This document shows, piece after piece, positions 34,526 to 43,394 of a DNA stretch of 64,000 nt. Below the pieces are notes generated by a model that worked only from the letters and a program-made list of their open reading frames with translations, made no database searches and was not told where the DNA came from. Numbering within the stretch: position 1 is the stretch's first letter; each line of letters starts with the position of its first letter. The DNA comes from Mariniphaga anaerophila (GTDB taxonomy: Bacteria; Bacteroidota; Bacteroidia; Bacteroidales; Prolixibacteraceae): positions 310,001-374,000 of the forward strand of contig NZ_FQUM01000003.1 in NCBI RefSeq assembly GCF_900129025.1, in the 5' to 3' direction. The position numbers and the translations under genes were made by a program.

Positions 34526-35429
34526 ATCCGCTGTTTTTCGCTATTGCTTTTTCAACATCGCAGGGCAGGTATTCAGGCACGGCGCCGTGTTGCGATGCCA
34601 CAAACGCTCCTACGCCACAGGCATATTCCAGGGCTTTCTCCGGCGAATTTCCGGCAGACAGCCCAACAATTAAACCTGCCAGAAAGGAGTCTCCGGCACC
34701 AACAGTATCCACGGCTGTTACTTCAAAACCAGGGTGCTCAAAAAACACATCATCAATAAAAAGCGCTGCTCCGTTTGCACCGCGGGTTACACAAACAATT
34801 GGGCATTTATAGAAATTCGAGAGCCATCCGGCCAGCTCTTGTTCATCGCCTGTTACGCCTCTCCAACCGGCAATTTTCCGCAGTTCTTCGTCATTCAGTT
34901 TTGCAAAATCTGTCAGGTACAACATCTCTTCAACAATTTCGCGACTATCAAAAGGCGGGCGGAGATTTACATCCAAAAAACGTTTTCCGGGTGACTGTTC
35001 CAAAAACTTCAGCAATGTTTTTTTGGTAGGTTCGCTTCTCAAAGCCAGAGTTCCAAACACGGTTAAATCTGTTTTTGCGGCAAGCTCGCCCAATTCATCG
35101 GTGTATTGAATGTTGTCCCAGGCAACGGGCTGACAAATTTCGTAAGTTGCATTTCTTTCCGAATCGAGATGCACCAACACCTTGCTGGTGGGCAACATTT
35201 CGTCGGACTGAATAAACGATAAATCCAATCCCGAACGGGCTAAAAACCGACTGAGCTTTTGTCCTTCGGCATCATTTCCAACTGCACTAATCATAAAAGG
35301 ATTCACTCCATGCCGCTTCAAATGTATGGCAACATTCATTGGAGCGCCGCCCGGTTTTTCTCCGGCAGGCAGCATATCCCACAGAACTTCGCCAAAACAA
35401 ACGATAGTGTTAAATTTTGCTTCTGCCAT
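34515..35429 (-). CDS. PfkB family carbohydrate kinase (fructokinase-like)
   Basis: 304 residues from the ATG at 35427-35429 (MAEAKFNTIVCFGEVLWDML); a start 13 codons upstream adds unrelated residues. Ribokinase fold: N-terminal GGAPMNVAIHLKRHG (PfkB signature 1 region) and C-terminal DTVGAGDSFLAGLIVGL with the catalytic Asp. The early FGEVLWDMLPAGEKPGGAP is typical of fructokinases, so fructose is the likeliest substrate, not proven. Monocistronic and convergent with the LytTR gene. Confidence 0.87.
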   Translation of the reverse strand: MAEAKFNTIVCFGEVLWDMLPAGEKPGGAPMNVAIHLKRHGVNPFMISAVGNDAEGQKLSRFLARSGLDLSFIQSDEMLPTSKVLVHLDSERNATYEICQPVAWDNIQYTDELGELAAKTDLTVFGTLALRSEPTKKTLLKFLEQSPGKRFLDVNLRPPFDSREIVEEMLYLTDFAKLNDEELRKIAGWRGVTGDEQELAGWLSNFYKCPIVCVTRGANGAALFIDDVFFEHPGFEVTAVDTVGAGDSFLAGLIVGLSAGNSPEKALEYACGVGAFVASQHGAVPEYLPCDVEKAIAKNSGSRS

Positions 35430-35493
35430 AACTTTCAGTCTTTCACCAAAAATAGGCTTTTCCGCCAAAAATCTCCCTTAGAAATTTCCACAA

Positions 35494-35527
35494 TTTGAGA
35501 ATTGAAACGAATAAAATATTATATTTG
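35494..35527 (+). promoter_or_regulatory. Promoter for tRNA-His
   Basis: TTTG at 35494-35497 and TATATTTG at 35520-35527, 22 bases apart. The tRNA starts 17 bases after the -7 element. Confidence 0.65.
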
Positions 35528-35543
35528 CATGCTCAAAATAAAT

Positions 35544-35618
35544 GGTGGTTGTAGCTCAGTTGGTTAGAGCACTGGATTGTGGTTCCAGGGGTCGTGGGTT
35601 CAAATCCCATCTACCACC
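35544..35618 (+). tRNA. tRNA-His (anticodon GTG)
   Basis: Encoded G-1 at 35544 faces discriminator C73 (35618), the histidine identity pair. Acceptor GTGGTTG pairs with CTACCAC except for a T-T mismatch at position 6-67. Anticodon stem CTGGA/TCCAG with loop TTGTGGT (anticodon GTG). T-arm GTGGG-TTCAAAT-CCCAT. Confidence 0.95.
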
Positions 35619-35629
35619 CAAAACAAAAA

Positions 35630-35658
35630 AAGGCTGTCGCAAAACGACGGCCTTTTTT
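35630..35658. terminator. Bidirectional terminator between tRNA-His and aspartate kinase
   Basis: 10-bp stem AAGGCTGTCG / CGACGGCCTT (one G-T), loop CAAAA. There are six T after it on the plus strand and a long A-run before it (T-run on the minus strand), so it can serve both converging transcripts. Confidence 0.85.
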
Positions 35659-35682
35659 CTTACCTGAATACCAAACTACTTT

Positions 35683-37005
35683 CTAATTTCCGTTATTCAA
35701 TAAGTTTTCACTTAATGCCCGAAGAGTTATCTCCTTGTGCGAATGGGGCACCAAAACAGAAATATTATAGCGGCTTCCGCCATACGAAATCATGCGGATT
35801 GGAATTCCGTCGAGCGCATGAAAAACCTTGGAAGCAAAACCCCGTTCTTCTGCAATAATATTCCCCACAATACAAATAATGGTCATATTTTCGTCCACTT
35901 CCACCGTTCCAAATTCGTCGAGATCGTGCTTAATCCTTTTCAGATGATCTGTATTGTCAATGGTTAACGAAACAGCTACTTCCGAAGTGGAAATCATGTC
36001 AATCGGAGTTTTATACTTTTCGAAAACGCGAAAAACGCTCTTCAGAAAACCATACGCCATAAGCATCCTGTCAGAACGAATTTTTATGGCTGTAATTCCG
36101 TCCTTTGCGGCAACAGCTTTAATTCCTGTGCCTGTCGATTCAGATGTAATAAGAGTTCCGCTATCAGAAGGATTCAATGTATTTTTCAACCTCACCGGGA
36201 TATCATGTACTCTTGCCGGAAAAACAGTTTGAGGATGCAGAATTTTCGCACCGAAGTAAGCCAGCTCAGCCGCTTCATAAAACGAAAGCTGCTCAATTTT
36301 CTGCGTATTTTCAACAAAACGCGGGTCATTATTATGAAAGCCGTCGATGTCTGTCCAAATCTGAATTTCATCAACATCCAAAGCAGCGCCAATTAACGAT
36401 GCAGTATAGTCACTTCCGCCTCGCTGCAGGTTGTCGATTTCATCTTTGGCATTCCGACAGATAAATCCCTGCGTAACGTAATATTGTGCTGCACCAACCT
36501 CCTTCAGCACGCGCTCTGCGTTCTCCCTGATGTAATGCGAGTCTGCTGCTTTTTCCTCGTCAATACGCATAAAATCAAGTGCCGGAAGCAATTTTGCATC
36601 GTGGCCGTTCTCAAGCATCAAAAGAGTAAACAACTGAGTAGACATCAGTTCTCCCTGAGCTACAATGGTATTTTCGCCCACATGCGAGAATCTTCCTGAA
36701 GTGAATGATTTTATGGTATTAAATGACGAACGAATAACCTTCAATCCTTTTTTAACATTTTCCTCGTTTTCAAAAAGCTCCTTAACCACCTTTTTATAAG
36801 TTGCTTCAAGTTGCCCAATTGAAACACTGGCTGTCTCGCGGTTCTTTTTCCAAAGCAATCCGGCAATATCAACCAACGCATTTGTAGTACCCGACATGGC
36901 CGAAAGCACTACAATTTTCTGCTCTCCATCGGTAATTATTTTCATCACAGCCCGCATATTTTCGGGCGACCCTACCGATGTTCCGCCAAACTTTAAAACC
37001 TTCAT
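35683..37005 (-). CDS. lysC: Aspartate kinase
   Basis: 440 residues from the ATG at 37003-37005. First enzyme of the aspartate pathway to lysine, threonine and methionine. N-terminal KFGGTSVGSPENM; the kinase domain includes TQGFICRNAKDEIDNLQRGGSDYTA and the substrate loop IWTDIDGFHNNDPR. Two C-terminal ACT domains follow (about 305-440, from IKIRSDRMLMAYGFLKSVF), the site of feedback control. It is not fused to homoserine dehydrogenase. Class and feedback ligand cannot be read from sequence alone. Confidence 0.93.
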   Translation of the reverse strand: MKVLKFGGTSVGSPENMRAVMKIITDGEQKIVVLSAMSGTTNALVDIAGLLWKKNRETASVSIGQLEATYKKVVKELFENEENVKKGLKVIRSSFNTIKSFTSGRFSHVGENTIVAQGELMSTQLFTLLMLENGHDAKLLPALDFMRIDEEKAADSHYIRENAERVLKEVGAAQYYVTQGFICRNAKDEIDNLQRGGSDYTASLIGAALDVDEIQIWTDIDGFHNNDPRFVENTQKIEQLSFYEAAELAYFGAKILHPQTVFPARVHDIPVRLKNTLNPSDSGTLITSESTGTGIKAVAAKDGITAIKIRSDRMLMAYGFLKSVFRVFEKYKTPIDMISTSEVAVSLTIDNTDHLKRIKHDLDEFGTVEVDENMTIICIVGNIIAEERGFASKVFHALDGIPIRMISYGGSRYNISVLVPHSHKEITLRALSENLLNNGN

Positions 37006-37224
37006 ATTCAAAATGCTTTTAATCTGTTTCTTAACTGCAAAGATGTGTATTTTTCAGGCAAATAAGCAGTGCGAATTCATCAAAAAAATCACATTTTTAG
37101 TATCGAACCCTAAGAACAACATCAAAAATAATTAACATTCAGAAGGTTAATGCAAACAAAACTTTTTGCATCCTGTTTTTTGTTTGTAAAAAAATTTGAA
37201 AATCTATTCGTTTGATATGAATAT

Positions 37225-38124
37225 TTATTCAAAAAACTTCTCCATAAAGAAGTCAACCAAATCTTTTCCGGAAGGATCGACAATACCAATTTCAGGAGCA
37301 TAAACAATGGCTTCCAACCCCACGGCGTCTGCCTTTTCTTTTATGGCTTTTGCGTGCAACGGATGATGATTCAGTTCATCCTCGTTTGTTGGAATTCCGC
37401 TTTTGTGCCTGTTATAAACAAAAATGGGAGGGTCGCTTTTATCCATCCGGCTCAGGAAATCCAAATCTTTCCTGATTTCTTTCTGATTATACAAATCAAC
37501 GCCGTTAAAGTCTTTCAGACCGAATGCCGTTGCAATGTTCCAAAGCTGTTCAGGTGTGTCGGATATGGGAATGCCAATTATTTTTTCCCATTGAAAAATA
37601 TCGTAGGTCGATTGGGTTGCAAACGCACCGGCGCAAGTCAACCGGGAGGATTCCCTAAGTACAGGGTCTTCGTTCTGAGGATCGGCCATGTCGTCTGAAA
37701 AAGCAAGCCATAAAGCAGTGCCGGCACCGGCTGAGCCACCTGAGCAGGCAATCCGGGTTTTATCAATATTGTATTTTTTGGCGTTGTGCCGAATGTATTG
37801 CAAACACCTTTTTGAGTCAAAAAAACTGGCCTTAATTCCGAAAGGAGCGTCGGTCATAAACCGGTAGTTAATGGTTGCAACAGAAACTCCGGCGGCAAGA
37901 AAACGAACCATATCTTCCGATTCGAAATACTTTGACTTGTCGCCGCCAACAAATCCGCCACCATGAATATATATAACAAGCGGAGTAGGAACCTCCGACT
38001 CAGCCAGCCAAATATCAAATACATTCAACGGATGGCTTCCGTATTTCTCGTTCTCAAAAGTAGCCCTCTCTCCCTTTATGTTTACCGGTTCTTTTTTCTC
38101 GGCCAAATCAACAATGTTTCCCAA
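37225..38124 (-). CDS. Alpha/beta hydrolase (HSL-like esterase fold)
   Basis: 299 residues. Oxyanion motif HGGG at 54-57 (IYIHGGGFVGGDKS) and nucleophile elbow GGSAG at 129-133 (Ser131). No clear His remains in the last 30 residues, where the catalytic His of this family normally sits (YAPEIGIVDPSGKDLVDFF); candidates further up are the HH of ELNHHPLH. No signal peptide is seen. Substrate unknown; activity as an esterase is uncertain. It lies 200 bp downstream of the GntR gene on the same strand. Confidence 0.75.
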   Translation of the reverse strand: MGNIVDLAEKKEPVNIKGERATFENEKYGSHPLNVFDIWLAESEVPTPLVIYIHGGGFVGGDKSKYFESEDMVRFLAAGVSVATINYRFMTDAPFGIKASFFDSKRCLQYIRHNAKKYNIDKTRIACSGGSAGAGTALWLAFSDDMADPQNEDPVLRESSRLTCAGAFATQSTYDIFQWEKIIGIPISDTPEQLWNIATAFGLKDFNGVDLYNQKEIRKDLDFLSRMDKSDPPIFVYNRHKSGIPTNEDELNHHPLHAKAIKEKADAVGLEAIVYAPEIGIVDPSGKDLVDFFMEKFFE

Positions 38125-38324
38125 AGCTTACTTGTTTCATTTAACGTTTAATGACGTTGTTTCCCATGTTACGCCGTTCAATTGCAAGTCGTTCCCTGTA
38201 ATTTGGGAACAAAAATTCCGGCAAAAGTAGAATTTAATAAAAAGAGACAAAAATTTTTATTGAAAAAATTGTCGGTTAAACCATTAAGAATGCAGTTTCT
38301 CCAAATTTTGAGCGCTAAAAAAAG

Positions 38325-39035
38325 TCAGAAGTTTCCGAAAATGGTATGTTTTTCCGAATTGAAATAAATGGTAGAATAAATATTGAACCCCTCTTTATTG
38401 GTATTCAGTTTTCGCTCGATGTAAAGCACCGGCTGCCCGCTTTTCAAACGAAGTATATTTTTAATACGCGCGTCGGGAACAATTGCCTTTAACTGCTGCT
38501 CGCCACCCAAAACATTCACCTGGTAATGTTTGCGCAAAACTTCAAAAAGCGATTTATTCTCTAACGAACGGTTTGTAAAACGCGGAAGATTAATGTTCGG
38601 AAGACGGTTAATGTCGTAAAACACAGGCTGCCCGTCTACATACCGCAGCCGCTCCATATAAATACACCCCGACTCCGATTCCGGCTCCGACAGGTCAAAC
38701 GGAAACATATCCGGCCACTTTCTCAACTCCGGCTTCTGTAGGATGTCGGTTCTCAAATAACGCACCCCAATTGCAGAAGCAGTACCTGAAATCGACAAAA
38801 TCCCGATATTCTGCGGCGGCTTTCGCACAATACTTCCTTTGCCCTGCTTCTTTAAAATAAGGCCTTCGTTCACCAGCGTATCCAACGCATGACGAACGGT
38901 TGGTCGGGTCATTCCGTGCAAAGCACACAACTCATTCTCTGAGGGCAACAAATCCCCTTCTTCATAAACACCTGAAACGATATGCTTACGAAGCAGCTCG
39001 TATAACTTCCGGTATTGCGGCACGTTTTCATTCAT
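38325..39035 (-). CDS. GntR family regulator, HutC/FarR subgroup (UTRA)
   Basis: 236 residues. Winged helix at about 5-75 (KLYELLRKHIVSGVYEEGDLLPSENELCALHG, TRPTVRHALDTLVNEGLI, QGKGSIV). C-terminal UTRA ligand domain (about 95-236) with YMERLRYVDGQPVFYDINRLP and LKSGQPVLYIERKLNT. It is divergent from the E2-E1 dehydrogenase operon, with an 18-bp perfect palindrome in the shared spacer, so it most likely regulates that operon and itself. The effector is unknown; a 2-oxoacid, its precursor or an acyl compound would fit. Confidence 0.87.
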   Translation of the reverse strand: MNENVPQYRKLYELLRKHIVSGVYEEGDLLPSENELCALHGMTRPTVRHALDTLVNEGLILKKQGKGSIVRKPPQNIGILSISGTASAIGVRYLRTDILQKPELRKWPDMFPFDLSEPESESGCIYMERLRYVDGQPVFYDINRLPNINLPRFTNRSLENKSLFEVLRKHYQVNVLGGEQQLKAIVPDARIKNILRLKSGQPVLYIERKLNTNKEGFNIYSTIYFNSEKHTIFGNF

Positions 39036-39072
39036 ACCCCAAAAATAAAAATTTTATTAAAACAAATAAAGC

Positions 39073-39090
39073 AACTTGTATTTACAAGTT
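39073..39090. promoter_or_regulatory. Candidate GntR operator
   Basis: Perfect palindrome AACTTGTATTTACAAGTT (8-bp arms, 2-base centre). It lies 38 bp before the GntR start and 123 bp before the E2 start. The core TTGTA-TT-TACAA has the shape of HutC-subgroup operators. I saw no second copy in the window. Confidence 0.6.
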
Positions 39091-39213
39091 ATTCTTCATA
39101 TTTTTACAGCTCTCTTAATAATATCGGCTGTAATACCTTATTATTAAAGGGAATTAAAAAATCTAAGTAAACGAATTTGTAACAATAGGTCAAACAAAAT
39201 AATTTAAGAAAAA

Positions 39214-40491
39214 ATGGCAACACCTGTAATGATGCCCCGCCAGGGCCAGTCCGTTGAATCCTGTATTATGGGACAATGGTACAAATCGGTTGGCGAGGAA
39301 GTAAAAGAGGGCGATCTGCTTTTCTCTTACGAAACCGACAAAGCCTCATTTGAAGAAGAAGCCAAAGAAGAGGGAACTCTTTTGGCTGTATTTTTTGAAG
39401 AAGGCGAAGAAGTTCCTGTACTTACCAACGTGGCGGTTATTGGAAAAGCGGGAGAACCGGTTGACGAATATGCTCCCGGAAGCGAAGCAGCTACGGCAGC
39501 GCAGGAGGAAACTAAAACTGAACAAAAAGAAGAGTCGCCCAACGTAGTTGAATTCGACGTGGAAGAGAACGAATCCGGAAAACGAGTTCGCATTTCGCCC
39601 CTGGCCAAAAATATGGCAGAAAAAATGGGAATAGATATTCAGTCGATAAAAGGCTCGGGACCGCGTGGCCGAATTATCGCACGTGATGTTGAATCTGCCG
39701 CAAAACCGACCCAGAAGCCCGTTCAAAAACCCACTGAAAAACCGCAGCCTGAAACCAGGGCAGCAGCACCAAAAGCGCAGGTTCTTCAAACCGGAGCCGA
39801 CTTCGAAGAAAAATCCATTCCCAATATTCGTAAACTGATTGCGACAGCCATGCACCAATCGCTGCAAAACTCGGCGCAACTTACCCACCACCTCAGCGCC
39901 GACGCACGACAATTACAAAAGCTGCGCAAAAAATACAAAAAAGCTTATACTGAAGGAACTGTTTCTCAAAACGTGACCATCAACGACCTGGTTTGTTTTG
40001 CAGTAATACGCGCGCTGGAAAAATTCCCGCAGGTAAACACACACTACCTGGGCGACAAGATGAAATGGTTCAAAAAGGTACATTTAGGACTTGCTGTTGA
40101 CACCGACCGCGGGCTGATGGTTCCGACGTTGCAAAATGCAGACGACCTCTCGATTACCGGACTTTCATTTCAACTGCAACAACTGGCAACACAAGCCCGC
40201 AGCGGAAATGTAAATCCCGATCTGTTAAGCCCTGCCGCAGCATCGTTCACTGTTTCTAACCTGGGAAATTACGGAGTAGAAGTATTTACCCCGGTCATAA
40301 ACCTACCACAAACTGCTATTTTGGGTGTCTGCACCATTGTGCCTCGCCCCAAGGAAATTGAAAACGGCGTTTATGCTTTCGTTCCAATGATTGGGCTTTC
40401 GCTCACATATAACCACCAGGCCCTCGACGGAGGCGAAGCCACCCGGTTTCTTGCAGAAATTAAAAATCAGATTGAAAACCTGTCAGTTTAA
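39214..40491 (+). CDS. 2-oxoacid dehydrogenase complex E2 (dihydrolipoyl acyltransferase)
   Basis: 425 residues: one lipoyl domain (about 1-80, lipoyl Lys in YETDKASFE), a Glu/Lys-rich linker, peripheral subunit-binding domain (about 125-160, VRISPLAKNMAEKMGIDIQSIKG), a Pro/Ala/Lys linker and the catalytic core (about 200-425) with active-site NHQALDGGEA near the C-terminus. It transfers the acyl group made by E1 to CoA. The E1 gene follows after 25 bp. No E3 gene is next to it. Control by the divergent GntR regulator is likely. Pyruvate, branched-chain 2-oxoacid or acetoin specificity cannot be fixed. Confidence 0.9.
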   Translation: MATPVMMPRQGQSVESCIMGQWYKSVGEEVKEGDLLFSYETDKASFEEEAKEEGTLLAVFFEEGEEVPVLTNVAVIGKAGEPVDEYAPGSEAATAAQEETKTEQKEESPNVVEFDVEENESGKRVRISPLAKNMAEKMGIDIQSIKGSGPRGRIIARDVESAAKPTQKPVQKPTEKPQPETRAAAPKAQVLQTGADFEEKSIPNIRKLIATAMHQSLQNSAQLTHHLSADARQLQKLRKKYKKAYTEGTVSQNVTINDLVCFAVIRALEKFPQVNTHYLGDKMKWFKKVHLGLAVDTDRGLMVPTLQNADDLSITGLSFQLQQLATQARSGNVNPDLLSPAAASFTVSNLGNYGVEVFTPVINLPQTAILGVCTIVPRPKEIENGVYAFVPMIGLSLTYNHQALDGGEATRFLAEIKNQIENLSV

Positions 40492-40516
40492 CGTTTAAAT
40501 TTTAAAACTTACAATC

Positions 40517-42985
40517 ATGCCTAAGAATCAATTCATAAATCCCGACGAAGTCAGGAAACCCAAGCAGATAGAATTTTCCCCCATCCCAATAAACCAATAC
40601 AATAAATCAATTGAAGAGGAGAGAGAGAACTTCTCCAAAGAAGAGATGCTCCATATTTTTAATGATATGGTCGTCATCCGGGAATTTGAAACCATGCTGA
40701 ACCTCATCAAAACCCGTGGCGAATACAACGGAATTCCATACAACCACCCCGGTCCGGCTCACCTTTCCATCGGACAGGAAGCCGCAGCAGTTGGCATGGC
40801 GTACACTCTCGATGTTGACGACTTTATTTTCGGATCGCACCGCAGCCATGGCGAAATTCTTGCTAAAGGATTGTCGGCCATTGCCAAGCTCGACGATAAA
40901 GCGCTGGAAAGTATTATGGAGAAACATTTTGACGGAGTCACCCTCGCTCCTGTAAAAGCCGGCCACACCGGCACTACCAAAGAGCTGGCAATAAAATTCC
41001 TGTTATACGGAACGCTTGCCGAAATCTTCGCCCGCAAAACCGGATTCAATAAAGGATTAGGCGGCTCCATGCACGCATTTTTCACTCCGTTTGGCGTTTA
41101 TCCGAACAACGCGATTGTTGGTGGTTCGGGAGATATTTCAGTGGGTGCAGCTTTGTACAAAAAAGTGAATCGTAAAAAAGGAATCGTTGTAGCCAACATC
41201 GGTGATGCTTCCATGGCTTGCGGCCCGGTGTGGGAAGGACTTACATTTGCCACCATGGACCAATTCACCGAATTGTGGGAAGACGACATGAAAGGCGGGC
41301 TGCCGCTAATCATTAACATTATGAATAACCAGTACGGAATGGGCGGCCAGACTTGTGGCGAAACCATGGGATACGAAGTAGCCGCACGAATTGGCGCCGG
41401 GCTCAACAAAGACCAAATGCACGCAGAGCGCGTAGATGGCTATAATCCGCTGGCGGTTATCGATGCTTATCGTCGCAAAAGGAAAATACTGGAAGAAAAA
41501 CGCGGCCCTGTTCTGCTGGATGTACTGACTTATCGCTACAGCGGGCACTCTCCTTCCGATGCTTCGTCGTACCGCTCAAAAGAGGAAGTGGAAGCCTGGG
41601 AAAGCCAGGACTCTATCGTGTGGTTTGGAAATGAACTGGAAAAAGCCGGGATTGCCACAAAAGACGAGCTGGAAAAAATAAAAGCCAACACTACAACGCT
41701 CATCTCTTCTACATTAAAACTGGCCATTGACGATGAAGTTTCGCCTCACATGGATATGAAAAAATATCCGGATCTTATTGGAGAAATGATGTTCAGTAAC
41801 CAGTCGGTTGAAAAAATGGAAGACCGGGAACCAGAAGTAAATCATCCGCTGGAAAAAAATCCCCGGGTAAAACAAATTGCCAACAAAGAACGGTTCATGT
41901 TTGATAAAAACGGAAAACCGTTTTCAAAAATAAAAACCTACGCTCTGCGCGACGGCATATTCGAAGCCATCGCCGACCGGTTTTACAAAGATCCGACACT
42001 GATTGCTTACGGCGAAGAAAACCGCGACTGGGGCGGCGCGTTTGCAGTTTACCGTGGCCTTACCGAAGCCCTGCCCTACCACCGGCTGTTCAACTCTCCC
42101 ATTTCTGAAGGGGCAATTGTTGGAACAGCCATTGGCTACGCCATGTGCGGCGGACGGGTTATTCCGGAAATAATGTATTGCGATTTTCTGGGGCGTGCCG
42201 GCGACGAAGTGTTTAACCAACTTCCGAAATGGCAGGCAATGAGCGGAAATGTTTTAAAAATGCCGGTGGTAATACGCGTTTCGGTGGGTTCAAAATACGG
42301 GGCACAACACTCGCAGGACTGGACAGCACTGGCGGCTCACATTCCCGGATTGAAGGTTGTTTTCCCCGCAACGCCATACGATGCCAAAGGATTAATGAAT
42401 GCGGCACTGCAGGGAACAGACCCGGTTGTTTTCTTCGAAAGCCAGCGCATTTACGACATTGGTGAAATGTTTCACGAAGGCGGAGTTCCGGAAGGCTACT
42501 ACGAAATACAGATGGGAGAACCCGATATTAAAAAGGAAGGTAACGAAATAACCATTCTCTCTATTGGAGCAACGCTTTACCGCGCACTGGATGCCGCTAA
42601 AATTCTGGAAGAGAAACACAATATTTCGGCAGAAGTTATTGATGCACGTTCGCTGGTTCCGTTTAATTACGACATGGTAATTGAATCCATCAAAAAAACA
42701 GGCAGGATTGTAATTACCGGCGATGCCTCGGCGCGCGGTTCGTTCATGCGCGATTTAGCTTCAAACATTACCGAACTTGCATTCGATTACCTGGATGCCC
42801 CGCCGGTAGTAGTTGGCTCACGCAACTGGATAACTCCTGCTCACGAACTGGAAGACTATTTCTTCCCACAACCGGAATGGATTGTAGATGCCATTCACGA
42901 ACGCATTCTTCCGCTCCCGGGGCACAATCCCGAAAACGATTTTACGGAAGAAGAACAATTAAACAGAAATGCAAAAGGAATTTAA
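40517..42985 (+). CDS. 2-oxoacid dehydrogenase E1, fused alpha and beta subunits
   Basis: 822 residues. The N-terminal E1-alpha part (to about 420) has the TPP motif beginning [14 protein letters not shown] and ending NNQYGMGG, and the [17 protein letters not shown] loop. The C-terminal E1-beta part (about 470-800) has [35 protein letters not shown] and PASPYDA-like [10 protein letters not shown]. It is longer than the usual fused BCKDH E1 (around 650-700 residues); the added length is in the N-terminal leader, the insertion around [24 protein letters not shown], and the linker. Decarboxylates a 2-oxoacid and loads the E2 lipoyl group. Ends at a strong terminator. Confidence 0.87.
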   Translation: MPKNQFINPDEVRKPKQIEFSPIPINQYNKSIEEERENFSKEEMLHIFNDMVVIREFETMLNLIKTRGEYNGIPYNHPGPAHLSIGQEAAAVGMAYTLDVDDFIFGSHRSHGEILAKGLSAIAKLDDKALESIMEKHFDGVTLAPVKAGHTGTTKELAIKFLLYGTLAEIFARKTGFNKGLGGSMHAFFTPFGVYPNNAIVGGSGDISVGAALYKKVNRKKGIVVANIGDASMACGPVWEGLTFATMDQFTELWEDDMKGGLPLIINIMNNQYGMGGQTCGETMGYEVAARIGAGLNKDQMHAERVDGYNPLAVIDAYRRKRKILEEKRGPVLLDVLTYRYSGHSPSDASSYRSKEEVEAWESQDSIVWFGNELEKAGIATKDELEKIKANTTTLISSTLKLAIDDEVSPHMDMKKYPDLIGEMMFSNQSVEKMEDREPEVNHPLEKNPRVKQIANKERFMFDKNGKPFSKIKTYALRDGIFEAIADRFYKDPTLIAYGEENRDWGGAFAVYRGLTEALPYHRLFNSPISEGAIVGTAIGYAMCGGRVIPEIMYCDFLGRAGDEVFNQLPKWQAMSGNVLKMPVVIRVSVGSKYGAQHSQDWTALAAHIPGLKVVFPATPYDAKGLMNAALQGTDPVVFFESQRIYDIGEMFHEGGVPEGYYEIQMGEPDIKKEGNEITILSIGATLYRALDAAKILEEKHNISAEVIDARSLVPFNYDMVIESIKKTGRIVITGDASARGSFMRDLASNITELAFDYLDAPPVVVGSRNWITPAHELEDYFFPQPEWIVDAIHERILPLPGHNPENDFTEEEQLNRNAKGI

Positions 42986-43057
42986 ATAGAAAGGCTGCCC
43001 TTCCTCTAAAGGAACACTTTTAAACCACACAACCAGAATGTCATAACATTCAAATGT

Positions 43058-43097
43058 ATTCAGCAGGTGTTTTTTTCATCTGCTGAATCTTTTTTTT
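43058..43097 (+). terminator. Rho-independent terminator of the E2-E1 operon
   Basis: 12-bp stem ATTCAGCAGGTG / CATCTGCTGAAT (one G-T), loop of seven T, then C and eight T. It lies 72 bp after the E1 stop. Confidence 0.92.
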
Positions 43098-43132
43098 AGC
43101 CGCCGAAAAATCGAACAAACTTGCAATCCCGC

Positions 43133-43336
43133 TCAACGTTTTTTCCGTATCAGAGCCAGAATTATTCCCACAACCGTAACAATTCCACTATAAATCACGG
43201 GCTTCCAATCGGCGTTGCTCACAGCAACATCAATTCCCAAAACGTTGAAACTTTCTGATGCCTGCAGTGCTTCATAACCGAAATAGGCCACTCCGGCCAG
43301 TCCGATTACAATTAATACAAATCCTACTTTTCTCAT
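43133..43336 (-). CDS. Small two-helix membrane protein (DUF3185-like)
   Basis: 67 residues. Two membrane helices (GFVLIVIGLAGVAYFGYEAL and KPVIYSGIVTVVGIILALI) flank a short polar stretch; basic C-terminus RKKR. The pattern recalls DUF3185-type proteins, but the similarity is only by eye. It lies 58 bp downstream of the M23 peptidase gene on the same strand, so it may be co-transcribed with it. Confidence 0.55.
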   Translation of the reverse strand: MRKVGFVLIVIGLAGVAYFGYEALQASESFNVLGIDVAVSNADWKPVIYSGIVTVVGIILALIRKKR

Positions 43337-43394
43337 TATTTTTTATTGATGATTTCTCTTTGCAATTACTTCGTCAACAGAATTCTACGCCCGG

